This document shows, piece by piece, positions 1-8,483 of a stretch of 12,937 nucleotides of DNA. The notes beneath the pieces are model-generated. The model was not told the DNA's origin. It saw only the letters and a list, made by a program, of their open reading frames with translations, and did not search any database. Position 1 is the first letter of the stretch, and the number at the start of each line of letters is the position of its first letter. Source of the stretch: Isohypsibius dastychi (Eukaryota; Tardigrada; Eutardigrada; Parachela; Isohypsibiidae); NCBI GenBank assembly GCA_034696485.1, contig JAQIWT010001033.1, forward strand, positions 1 through 12,937. The letters are read 5' to 3'. Position numbers and translations under genes: made by a program.

Positions 1-612
1 GGGGAGAGATTATCGACAAAAAGAACGCTACAAAGAAGGATGTCGTAATTACACATTCTACAACGGAGGGGCATCATTATTCTCTCGCTTGACGTCCTGT
101 CACGAGTACTAAAAACCCTCCTAATCATGCTGTTACTCATGATAAATGTTTTGCCGTGGGCTACCACCTCACCGCCTCATGGACTGTTCTTGTTCTATGT
201 TTTCTCTACACACCAGCACTCGCTCTTTATGCTGATTGTATACTACACATCCGTTTGTAATAAAGCTTGACTCGATTACTCGTTACCGTACCTGAAGCGT
301 GAAGCCCTTTAGTAGACACCTGCGTTATTCTCTACAACGATATATCATTACAACAGTTTCACAGACTATCCTTTGAGTTTGGAAGTATTCATGGTGAGAA
401 CATTCCATTTTCGAAAGGATTCACGCTAGTTACACTTCATTACCTGAGGCACAGCTATGAAAAACCATGGATTTAGAACATAGAATACCTGCGTACGTTT
501 ACGCTCCCTGATGCCGAGTGGTGGTGACTTCCCAAGATTTGTCGACCAACGCAGACTGGATATGGAATATCTGAATTTTTGTCAACCATAGCGCGAAGTG
601 CGAGAAAAATAG
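1..612. other. No supported gene
   Basis: I see no supported gene here. One plus-strand frame is open for 55 codons (93-257) with a hydrophobic stretch, but it has no start codon and this length is expected by chance. An AATAAA hexamer lies at 259-264 just after that frame's stop; by itself it is weak evidence for a polyadenylation site. No repeat shared with the rest of the window was recognised. Confidence 0.4.
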
Positions 613-1243
613 TTTCCCATTACCTTGGTTCGTTTAGGGCGTTCGTTGGTTGGCGATGTCATCGATGACCGACAACCTTTGGCTGAAGAATCAGAACGGT
701 CATAAAAATCCATGATTTAATCCCAAAGCGAAAACGGAGAAGAAGAAGGCGGTTGGAAAACAAACGTCAACGTAGACGGAAAATTTCCCGAATGCGCTGG
801 CCAGTTTACTAAAGAGAAGCTGATCGGCTTCTATCGATTATTGCAGGACCCTGATGAAAACTTAGAACAAAATGGTCATTGAATTTTGAGCGATTCTCTG
901 GCGATGAAAAATTTTTTGCTGCGAGCAATTATAAATTCATCGGATACTTTACTTTTCAGAGAAATTCTCTTGTACAAATGCAGGTATTAATTTGTTGAAG
1001 GAAAATCCGGTGGATATCCAGTTGACTCACTCGTTATTTTCCAAAAACGGTCGATGTGGTGAAGTGACATTGCGTTGCCCCCTGTCTTTTGTTCATCCAC
1101 CATGTGCCTGGAATGAAGATGCATGTTATCCTTTTTCTCAACAAAGTGGTGATTCATCTGCGGATGCACGTTGTTTTTCGAAACGAGAACGAGTCTCTTC
1201 GATGAGTCATAGAGAACAATCGAAAATCAGTCAACCACCCTGA
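613..1243 (+). pseudogene. Broken coding-like chain, unknown protein
   Basis: The plus strand reads as consecutive protein-like pieces in changing frames. One frame runs 613-879 with two in-frame TAA stops (703-705 and 718-720) and ends at TGA 880-882. A second frame covers roughly 860-998. A third is open to 1243 and is Cys-containing, with no ATG near its beginning. A good 3' splice-like tract (ACTTTTCAG) ends at 959, where the third frame takes over, so part of the disruption could be an intron rather than decay. No domain is recognised. The separate pieces are each short enough to occur by chance; only their tiling on one strand argues for former coding. Confidence 0.28.
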
Positions 1244-1368
1244 CTACAGTATCGTTGAATGGAAGAGTTGATGCCTAGCATGATCTGTATGAACGGTAGT
1301 TTTTATTGACTCTTTAAAGATCGAAAGTGTCTACAGTTCCTGCAGTCTTTATAAGATCACCATTGAAA

Positions 1369-2134
1369 TCAGACAGTTTTTTCGCAATTACTCATGAGTT
1401 TCTTTGCTTGGTCATAAAAAGTTTTAATTTGATATTTTTGTGATCCGTAGGTTTTCGTGATTCGAGACACTAGCCAGATGAATAACCGTGACATTTCTTT
1501 TTTGGGTTCTGAGAACTTCTTTTTTTTCGTTCAACAAACTCGAAGCTTTATTCTTGGCAATGGATATCTCTCTTTTGATGCTTTTATAAATTCCGGAAAA
1601 CTAGAACAATTTTGCTCAATTTCCTTGCCGTCAATTACGCGAATACGTTGAAATTCTTCTCCCGATTTGCGCAGAGCACAACTTAGCAAACGCAGTAAAT
1701 CGACACTGGTTCCCCTCAGGTCAATGTATCAATATCCGTAGGACTTACCAGCGGCCTTTTTATATGCTTGTATGAGTTCAAGATGCTCCATAATACATTT
1801 GTCTCCCTGAAGAATCTATTTGGGTCACATCACAGGATTTTTTGAATATATCCACTTAATCGTGTCAAGGAAAATGCGAAGTTTTGTGGAACCAGAATAC
1901 AGCTGCGCCGCAGACGATCTGAAGCTTTCACGATAAGGGAGTTCCCTTATCGTGTGACTCACAGAACGCCGCAATCACAACATGATTGTTCAAGTCCGAA
2001 GACTCATACTCATTGCGGTAGCGGTACTGAAGCTGTATCATGGTCATATAAAACGTCAGATAGCATTTAACATTATTCACACACTCGAATTTTGGCAAGT
2101 TGGTCCTTAGGACAAACCTTGCGTACAAATTCAT
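1369..2134 (-). pseudogene. Minus-strand broken coding-like chain, unknown protein
   Basis: On the minus strand one frame ending at TGA 1369-1371 stays protein-like back to about 1910 and is interrupted only by TGA at 1531-1533 and 1729-1731, TAG at 1816-1818 and TGA at 1825-1827. It contains a stretch rich in Leu and charged residues followed by a Lys-rich stretch. Upstream, a 68-residue frame (1928-2134) continues the block in another phase. The phase change falls at a perfect 12-bp palindrome (1929-1954). No family is recognised. A plus-strand ORF at 1457-1651 overlaps it and cannot be excluded. Four stops in about 180 codons argues for a dead gene or for noise. Confidence 0.28.
1929..1954. 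repeat. Perfect 12-bp inverted repeat, 2-nt spacer
   Basis: Arms CACGATAAGGGA (1929-1940) and TCCCTTATCGTG (1943-1954) are exact reverse complements separated by GT. It would form a cruciform or tight hairpin. It sits exactly where the minus-strand coding-like reading changes phase, so it may mark an insertion or a templated mutation. Confidence 0.85.
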
Positions 2135-2243
2135 GAGTTACTTGGTGATCAATCTTCTCACAGGTTGTCTCGAATATAAAATCACCAAATCAGCAGATAA
2201 TTACGTTTAACTCTTCCTTGAAAGAATTTACGGGACCTTTATT

Positions 2244-2856
2244 TTGAGTAGCTTGTGCGATAGTCACTCCGATTTCATCAGCGGAAGTAGCGTCACGAAA
2301 ATTATCATCTCGACCATGCCAGATTATGTTCCAGAAATTTACCAGGTTTTACTCTCCGCCACAGACTCCACCTACGATGAAGTTTTCATCCCTGTCTCGC
2401 AGTCAAAAACTAACTCCATAGTTGTGTCCTTTGCGATGACAGGACGATGGCATGTCGGAGCTTATGTAGCTGTCCAAGGGGTTTCACTCCGAATGCAACG
2501 AATTCGCAAGCAGAATTCACTTACTTCGGAAGTCGATCAAGTCCAAAAAAGTAACATTTTTTGGATCAGGAAATTGGACTGAATCCGAATATCAGATCAG
2601 AGATGTTCAAAAATTGAAGGTGTTGAGTTACAGTTGGTGAAACAGCTATTCCGTCAGAATTTGAATAGCTATTCTATTGTTAAATGGCCTAGAAGTGTCG
2701 CTGAGAGTGCTTCGCGTTCGAGTGGAAAAAATTACTCCGCTGCGTATCTCCCGCTTTTGGTCTGTCAATATGATAACACGCGTTGATTTCCTGGCTGTCT
2801 TGAACATCACCTTTGAAAATCAAGGACGTGGATTCTTTGTTGTCCATTTTTCATAA
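2244..2856 (+). pseudogene. Plus-strand broken ORF chain, unknown protein
   Basis: A 112-codon frame runs 2244-2582; its upstream-most possible start is TTG and its first ATG is at 2316. The same frame continues past TGA 2580-2582 for about 60 further codons. Two other frames are also open here: one from about 2470 to 2640 that reads well as protein, and one at 2665-2856 (63 codons). The most protein-like reading therefore hops frames at least twice. No signal peptide, membrane segment or known motif is seen. The length of the first frame is only marginally above chance, so coding is possible but unproven. An exon-intron structure was not found. Confidence 0.3.
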
Positions 2857-3209
2857 AGGAAGGAGCTAGAAATATCAGGAACAACAGGGGGGTGGAAACG
2901 TTCGTAAAAATTCAAAATTCTAGCTCCTCGCTTATTTCCGAATAAGACTAAAACGCGTTCTAGCTCAGTTCGAGTTCGCACATGGCGGGATGACCTAAAC
3001 TGATCGAAGCAGTATCCTGAGTGTTTCAATTAGTTTATACAATCGCGACTGGCGGATTTAGGAAGACCAAGAATATAATAAACCCGTTGTTTGCTGCTAT
3101 TATGAATTCGAAAGCGCAGTCGATGCTGATTCGGACACGTTCGTGATTTCAGTGTTGGAAACCACACGTAAACCCGAAACTGCTTAGCATATATGGTCAT
3201 TTCATACAT
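2820..3209 (-). pseudogene. 128-codon minus-strand ORF split by one TAA
   Basis: A single minus-strand frame begins at an ATG (3207-3209), runs 59 codons to TAA at 3030-3032, and then continues in the same phase for another 69 codons to 2820. Taken together this is 128 codons with one interruption. The composition is basic and protein-like (many Arg, Tyr and Phe). The two halves are individually unremarkable; their exact in-phase continuation is what suggests one former gene. The 3' part overlaps the plus-strand frame 2665-2856, so at most one is likely to be real there. Function unknown. Confidence 0.33.
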
Positions 3210-3340
3210 CCGCTAGTAGTGAAAATATTGTTTGTAATTATTGGCCTAATTTTTCAGAAGAGTTTTGATTCCGGATCAAGGAGCAATTACAAAATCATTT
3301 TGTGATCCACTCGAAACTCCAAGTCAACTCCAACAGGCAA

Positions 3341-4112
3341 GTCTGGTTTATCCCAGCGCCTGCACCCCAGGAAAACAAAACCCTGCCCAAATTTAAGTTT
3401 TTTCGCTGGACTTGGCTGTTTTTCACGCGATTGCATGAAAAACAGTCACGTTCAACAACCTACTCGTTACTTCCAACCCATTTTTTGTTGTCCACTCCAA
3501 GCAAGCAAGCCTGGTTAACAACAGCACCTCCATAACATGAGAACAAAACTCTGCTCAAATTTTTGTTTGCTACTCGAACTTGTCTGCTTTATACGCAACT
3601 GCATGAAAAACAGTCGCGCTCAAAAAAACGTTTGGTTACTTCGGCACGATTCCCATTTAAAACATACTTCTATCGCCCACACACCGTATCCAAAAGCTAT
3701 AGAAGTCAGAGGTTGTTACACAAAAACTAACGAGCCACATGTTTTGATTCATACGAATCAAACGAAATGTCGCGTTCGAACATACTTCTGCCCAGTTCTT
3801 CATGGTGACACGACATGCTCGAATCCAAGTTCTATAAGCAGACAAGTCTGGTTCACCCCAGCGTCTGCAAACCAGGTGAACAAACCTCTGCTCAAATTTT
3901 CGTTCGTTACTTGGACTTGTCTGTTTTATACGCGACTGCCTGAAAAACAGTCGCGTTCAAACAGACTTCTTGTTTCTTCAACCCCATTTTTTGTAGTCTA
4001 CTACAAGCAGCAAGCCGGGTTCACACCAGTGCCGGCATCCCGGGAGAGCAAACAATTCTCGTTCGTTACTCGAATTTGACTGTTTTTCAAGCGATTGCAT
4101 GAATAACATTTT
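3341..4112 (+). repeat. Diverged 168-bp repeat array, about 4.5 units
   Basis: Units begin with a GTCTGG/GCCTGG-like anchor at 3341, 3509, about 3677 (degenerate), 3846 and 4014; the last is truncated with about 9 nt lost. The anchor-to-core distance (to the G of the CAGTCGCG-like core) is 104 nt in the three good units: cores at 3445, 3613 and 3950. Units 3341 and 3846 look roughly 75-80% alike by eye, without gaps. The period is a multiple of three, so the plus-strand ORFs here (3302-3535 and 3537-4079) show a repeated peptide with WF.PA, ENK..LKF and HEKQSRS blocks. The length is close to a nucleosome repeat, typical of satellite DNA. I regard the ORFs as a by-product of the repeat, though repeat-protein coding is possible. 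Confidence 0.85.
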
Positions 4113-4118
4113 CGATAA

Positions 4119-4133
4119 CCCTTTTTCTCCAGG
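4119..4133 (+). other. Candidate 3' splice site before the acidic ORF
   Basis: A pyrimidine tract (CCCTTTTTCTCCAG) ends at 4132, one base before the ATG of the acidic ORF. Its frame is closed upstream by TAA at 4116-4118. This matches a U2-type acceptor, which would make 4133 onward an exon and place the 5' UTR or an upstream exon to the left, perhaps across the repeat array. No donor can be chosen with confidence. Confidence 0.35.
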
Positions 4134-4712
4134 ATGTCTCTCTCAAAGCCTGTGGCGGACGTTTTTCCTGTTATCGTGATTGATGATGACCCTGAAGACG
4201 AGGGCAGCATCGAGCCTGAGCAGGGAAATCCCGAACCTGAAATTCCTGTCATTGAAAACTCCGATGATGATACGTCCGAAGACGAGGCTGAAGTTGAGCC
4301 TGATGCCGAAATGGTCGAAGCGCCCGTTGAAGAGCTTGATGAAGATGATATGGAAGATCAGGAATATGCATGGATATTCGACCCTGAGGAGTTTGATGCA
4401 TTGATGGAAGACTATTATCAGGAGATGGATGCCGAGTCTCTCGGATCGCAGGATACTGATGATGAAAAAGATATCACAGAATACGATGATGACTCGTTGG
4501 ACAGCTTTGTGGACTCAGATGATGACGTTGAGGACGGAGACGCTGATTATAAGTCGATGGAAGAGGATGAGGATGAGTCTGATGATGAGTTGGAGGATGA
4601 AGTTTTTGATGAGCAGAATGCTGAGAAGGAAGATTCTGACGATGAAATCGAAGTAATCGATATCAGTGATGACGAGAAGGTCAGTGATGTTAGCAATGAC
4701 GATGAGTCTTGA
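4134..4712 (+). CDS. Acidic, probably disordered protein with SUMO-interaction-like motifs
   Basis: This is the only clean long ORF: 192 residues from a true ATG to TGA. By count 88 residues (46%) are Asp or Glu; there are 5 Lys and no Arg, Cys or His. It should be intrinsically disordered and strongly negative. Three hydrophobic patches followed by acids or Ser resemble SUMO-interacting motifs: residues 12-19 (PVIVIDDD), 37-46 (IPVIENSDDD) and 172-181 (IEVIDISDDE). Several Ser-Asp-Asp-Asp/Glu sites (around 43, 128, 149, 168, 178) fit casein kinase 2 sites. A less acidic middle segment with aromatic residues (78-95) could be a binding helix. Such proteins often act in the nucleus as histone or basic-protein binding partners; that is inference, with no homolog identified. 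It lies between two blocks of the 168-bp repeat and is uninterrupted, unlike its neighbours. It might be one exon of a longer gene. Confidence 0.75.
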   Translation: MSLSKPVADVFPVIVIDDDPEDEGSIEPEQGNPEPEIPVIENSDDDTSEDEAEVEPDAEMVEAPVEELDEDDMEDQEYAWIFDPEEFDALMEDYYQEMDAESLGSQDTDDEKDITEYDDDSLDSFVDSDDDVEDGDADYKSMEEDEDESDDELEDEVFDEQNAEKEDSDDEIEVIDISDDEKVSDVSNDDES

Positions 4713-5100
4713 CAGTTTTCTAGTTACACTGTAGAAACAAATAGTTTTTCTTTTGCTGAATGAGGAGCCAGCAACAGAAAGAAATCACCAGTTCATCAAT
4801 CGATTTCCCATTCAGAATAGCCGCTGTCACATATTAGTTGTATTGTTGTATCTTTATGCAATCAGTTTTGTGTATGCGTGTTTTTGTCATCCTAAGCATA
4901 TTGCTCGTTTCGTTACGACTTCAAATAATTGTTCTAATGCCTAATATTTAAGCTGTTCTTCCTTAATTTTGCAGAGTGCACAATCGCTATTGACTTTGAA
5001 ATGACTGTATACTGTTACTGCCAACCACTGAAGGTTGCATGGCTATCTGGAATGAATAGTACTGATAATACTACTAATAATACTCTACTGCATGATGATT
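4713..5100. other. AT-rich spacer after the acidic ORF
   Basis: I see no supported gene. A 63-codon plus-strand frame (4753-4944) is at chance length. No AATAAA follows the acidic ORF closely. A short stretch near 4808-4835 resembles one at 12629-12655 (shared core CCATTCAGAATA followed by a CCGCTGT-like block), which could be a small dispersed repeat or coincidence. Confidence 0.4.
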
Positions 5101-5305
5101 GTGTACGCTTTTGCACGAAAAACAGTCGCGTCAGACTCACAACTTCCAAGTGATTTTTCATGATATAGAGTAGATTGGCAGCAAGCAAGTTTGGTTCATT
5201 CCAGCGCCTGCGCTCTCGGAGAACAAACCTCTGTCCAAATTTTTGTCTGCTTGTTGGACTTGACAATTTAAGACGCGCTTGCTCTGAAAATTCTCGCGTT
5301 CGACA
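5101..5305 (+). repeat. Second block of the 168-bp repeat
   Basis: This holds the tail of one unit (5101-5188, core G at 5125) and most of the next (anchor 5189, core position 5293). Core spacing is 168 nt and anchor-to-core distance is 104 nt, the same as in the array at 3341-4112. The peptide-like reading of the array (QVWFIPAPA, ENK, KF) recurs but is broken by TGA codons, consistent with non-coding satellite sequence. A 146-codon minus-strand frame (5015-5455) covers this block; I treat it as incidental. Confidence 0.8.
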
Positions 5306-5555
5306 GGTGCCTTGTGTTTTCGGCTCTGCTTGTTGACATTGCACTGGTGTGCATAACAATGTTCGTCTATCTTGATCTTTATAAAATATAATGAATGTTG
5401 TGGTTTGCAGTAACGATGGTTTCAGTGAAGTACTTCTTTCATAATAATACTTCATAATGCAAATAATACATTCAGAACGCTTTACTCATAATGATTTCAT
5501 TCAGGAGAATATTTCGCAAGCGACATAGCGACAAAAAAAGAGAAAACAGTCCTTC

Positions 5556-5642
5556 TACTACACTTCGCTCAGTAATTTACTGGAAAACTCTCGTAGACTT
5601 AACATGGGAGTTTTCCAGTAAATTTCTTAACGGAGTGTACTG
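5556..5642. repeat. Long imperfect inverted repeat
   Basis: A perfect 17-bp core (5574-5590 against 5608-5624, arms beginning AATTTACTGG) surrounds a 17-nt loop. The pairing extends outwards with mismatches to about 36 bp per arm (about 29 of 36 matching). Transcribed, it would fold as a pre-miRNA-sized hairpin; as DNA it could be a foldback element. It borders the start of the coding-like chain that begins at 5603. Confidence 0.8.
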
Positions 5643-6049
5643 ACGAAGAACCTGACGATCAGAATGCAACAAATGATGGCCCCTGGGAACCAACCGAAAT
5701 CTCATTCATTCCTTCCAAAGAATTGAAGTGGAACGTCAAAATCATTCTTGTTTCACCCACACGTAACTGCGAGCGCTGCGAGTCCTAGGTAGGGGGGCAC
5801 CACAAAACCAGCTTATAAAATACCCATTCTGCCACTCTGCAAGGAAGAAGTCAGTGAAGTCCTTTCCGGGATATGTGCACGAGCAGGAGGAACCTCTCGC
5901 TTCCATTACGCATCAGATGAAGACGGACAGAATGGATGCACGCAAGCCTTTCATCAGCAACCTTAATCTGTCGCTTTGTAAGATTCTTCCGCCAGGAGAA
6001 ACCTTGACTGAAATGAAAGATGTCGACTTCATCAAACAACATCACAAAG

Positions 6050-6108
6050 GTTTGCTAAAACGTTTTTGAGTTTGATTATTCCAAGATAGCCAGTTTTGTC
6101 GTTCATAG
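6050..6108 (+). other. Candidate 59-nt GT-AG intron
   Basis: GTTTGC at 6050 and a TTCATAG acceptor ending at 6108 bracket 59 nt containing stops. Removing it joins the frame ending 6049 to the frame starting 6109 with matching phase (a Gly codon split 1/2). The donor is a weak match to consensus, so this is an inference from phase and from the open frames on both sides. Confidence 0.3.
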
Positions 6109-6489
6109 GACTCAATGAGATGAGTAATAAATTTGCGGCATATCTAAGCGATTGCTGTACTTGTCTTCGTAAGGTATAGCTGAATGCTAGAGTCTTTCAG
6201 GTTTTCATGGTTTCCATTGTTGAGCAAGAAAAGCTACTTTTGGACCGGGAAAAGCGCATGTCTTATAGGAGCGAAAATCCAGTGCAGTATTGGGATATTG
6301 TTGACATCAGGAAGCCCGGGAAATTTTTCGACTTTCAAATCTCTGCTATTGATAAGGATGACATAAGAATGGCAAACATTCGTCAGTTTTGGGTGTCGCA
6401 GGATGAAATTGTGAATCCAGAGAGCAAGTTTTATTCGTTGTTCAATATGATGGCAATCTGGATCGAGAAACAGAGGAAACTTGATCGCT

Positions 6490-6516
6490 CCGTTTTCCGT
6501 TTTCCGTTTTCCGTTT
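6490..6516 (+). repeat. CCGTTTT heptamer repeat at a frame break
   Basis: Three exact CCGTTTT units (6490-6510) plus a partial fourth (6511-6516). The upstream frame and the protein-like downstream frame (6485-6640) differ by a shift that a gain of one heptamer, or loss of two, would cancel. Replication slippage is the simplest cause of the break. Confidence 0.8.
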
Positions 6517-7583
6517 GGAAGGCGTCATTTTCATCGATAAAGTCGTGTCCATTCCAATTGATCAGACGGCCTTTCTTCCACCTCAACTGCACGATCGCGA
6601 CACCGAAGAGTGCAAATCCAAACTCGTGCTGCTTTCATGATGAATGAGCATCCCCATAAAATCAGCCATACCATCCAGACAGTTTGCTATGATGCATCGC
6701 CAGAGCAAAGCCAGCTCATGCAAACGGAAGGGAAAGTGTCTGCTGGAATGAAATTTCTTATCTTGTGCGTAAATCATTTCTGTAAGGCGCTCAAGCGCGT
6801 TATTCATTATGATAGGACGGACTTGGCCAAGCATGTTCTGCCGGCTCGGGTGTAGTTGGGCTTGGATAAAGTGGAGTTGACAACCTTGCCAGGGATGATA
6901 ATACGCACAATTACCAAGTGGTGCTTCATCATGGAATGGATTTTATTAAGAAAATTTACTATGCTTTGCTACCACGTGCCGTTGATTCGTTCTTGAACCG
7001 TTCTTCCCATCGAACGAAGAAAGTGATTGAAAATGTTGCCGAAGGTGATTCAACAATTCCATTCAATTTCGTCTCCTATGCCGATATGGATCCGACAAAG
7101 CCAGTTCCATACCTTGTCTCAGGGTGTGGGAAGACGCAGCATTCCACTTCGGGCGAAGCAAAATCTTCACCACCAAAGCTGTCCAAGGAACTGCGCATCA
7201 GACAAAAGATATGCGATTTTTTTCGAATGAATGTCACTCGAGTGTACGAGGAACAACACGGCGAACATTCCATGTTGTCTTTCACCAGTTCGATGATTGA
7301 AAAAAAACGGAATTTTTATGCCTGTTTCGTTATCGCAGCCTATCAAGTGGGTGACTGCGATTCCAAAGAGGATTTTTTCGCGAAAATCAAGAATGAATTG
7401 ATAACGAAGATGAATCTGAACTTCTGGTAACCGGATATCTGAAATCCGACTCATATCCTCCCAACGTTGACAAGATTTCGATTGGGGAGCATTTCTCATC
7501 TGATCAAAGCGAAGAAATTATTTCATCCATCATGGATTGTCGCTATTCCTCTACCAACACTGATCATCTCGTCGTATCTACTG

Positions 7584-8348
7584 TCAGACGTTCTTAACAT
7601 TGTAAATGAGTCTTAAACTGCAGTTCCAGTAAAGGTCACACCACGACCGTTCACTCCCAAAGGGCGGAAAGACGCGCGAAAATGCGTGACACAAAATATA
7701 GTCAAAGGTATTCTGGAAACATAAGACGCTCCTATTCGTCACAGATTTAGCTTGCAAACAAGTCCAACAGGAGCTATCGAATGGTCTGCGAGTTTTTGCA
7801 ACAAAGTCATAGAGCCCCTTCGTTACACTGTTCATTCCTTGGCGACGTACCGGACATGCGTGACCATCGATATCACACGAATATGGATCTGCGAGCAGGT
7901 TCATATCGGTCATCAGCACTACAAGTAGGAAAAATCACGACGTCACTTTTTCCATGAGTATCCAATGTTACACAGCACTTTTCACATAAACCATCAACGC
8001 TATCACGCGGGAACCTCTCATGAAGCACGGCATCGTCTGTGTTGCTTACATCAAATTTATTTTGAGGATCTTCTCGAAACATATGAACAGTTCGCGCTCG
8101 GTTATACACTGTCCGAGGAGAGTTACCTGGTGCTATTTTAACGCGCTCGCTTGGCCCTCAGCTGGATTTTTTGGGATGATCGTCTTTGAAGAGGTGGTCG
8201 CGCAGGACGAATTCTAACACGCGAAAATAATCGACTTCCCTTTACAACAAACTGTCTTCAATGTTCTGTCGGACTGTGTAGCTTTTTCAACACTTGGCGA
8301 GAATACGCGTTTCACAGACCATTTTGCATCCCAGACAAAACAATCACC
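7584..8348 (-). pseudogene. Minus-strand broken coding-like chain, Cys-rich
   Basis: Reading the minus strand from 8348, a 44-codon frame ends at TAG 8214-8216; a second frame from 8241 passes TGA 8158-8160 and stays open to 7873; a third is open 7919-7584. Together they give about 250 residues, with paired cysteines (a C-x2-C-C near 7990 and another C-x2-C near 7755) and other Cys/His residues that could have bound metal. No known zinc-finger spacing is complete. The second frame is the most convincing because one phase covers about 120 codons with a single stop. The chain converges with the plus-strand chain ending at 7597, overlapping by about 14 bp, a compact arrangement. Function unknown. 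Confidence 0.4.
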
Positions 8349-8483
8349 TCAAACAATACTCAATCTTTGAAAGGCTGCTGGATCATAAGAGAGCGCTTGA
8401 TACTCTCAAAGAGTGAGAATTTCTATGGTTTTCAGAGATTCAATTTTCGTCTGTTAGTATGGTAATAAAAGTCACGAAATAGG

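Larger units (their letters stand above)
5603..7597 (+). pseudogene. 2-kb chain of open frames, unknown large protein
   Basis: Plus-strand open frames tile this block almost without gap: 5603-5788, 5767-6069, 6090-6179, 6180-6647, 6485-6640, 6637-6855, 6870-7430 and about 7418-7597. The 6870-7430 frame (187 codons, first ATG 6936) and 6180-6647 (ATG at 6207) exceed chance expectation. The reading is charged and soluble with no membrane segment, and I recognise no domain. A 59-nt GT-AG intron (6050-6108) would join the second and third frames in phase. The other breaks look like frameshifts: at the CCGTTTT repeat (6490-6516), at an ATGA stop/start overlap (6637-6640) and near 7418. A TAG lies at 6177-6179. 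It ends tail to tail with the minus-strand chain below. Former single gene of roughly 600 codons is my inference; two or three separate genes, or an error-rich assembly, are the alternatives. Confidence 0.5.

Noticed and set aside
3302-4079. Plus-strand ORFs of 77 and 180 codons as genes
   Set aside because: They are the translation of the 168-bp repeat, which also occurs at 5101-5305 with stop codons; kept only as a possible weak coding constraint.
4001-4252. Minus-strand Gly/Ser-rich ORF overlapping the acidic ORF start
   Set aside because: It spans the boundary between repeat and acidic ORF on the opposite strand; likely a shadow.
4180-4656. Met/Arg-rich ORFs at 4180-4404 and 4429-4656
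   Set aside because: Out-of-phase readings of the GAT/GAA-rich acidic ORF.
5015-5455. 146-codon minus-strand ORF
   Set aside because: It runs antisense through a copy of the 168-bp repeat, shows no domain, and no matching frame is conserved in the other units.
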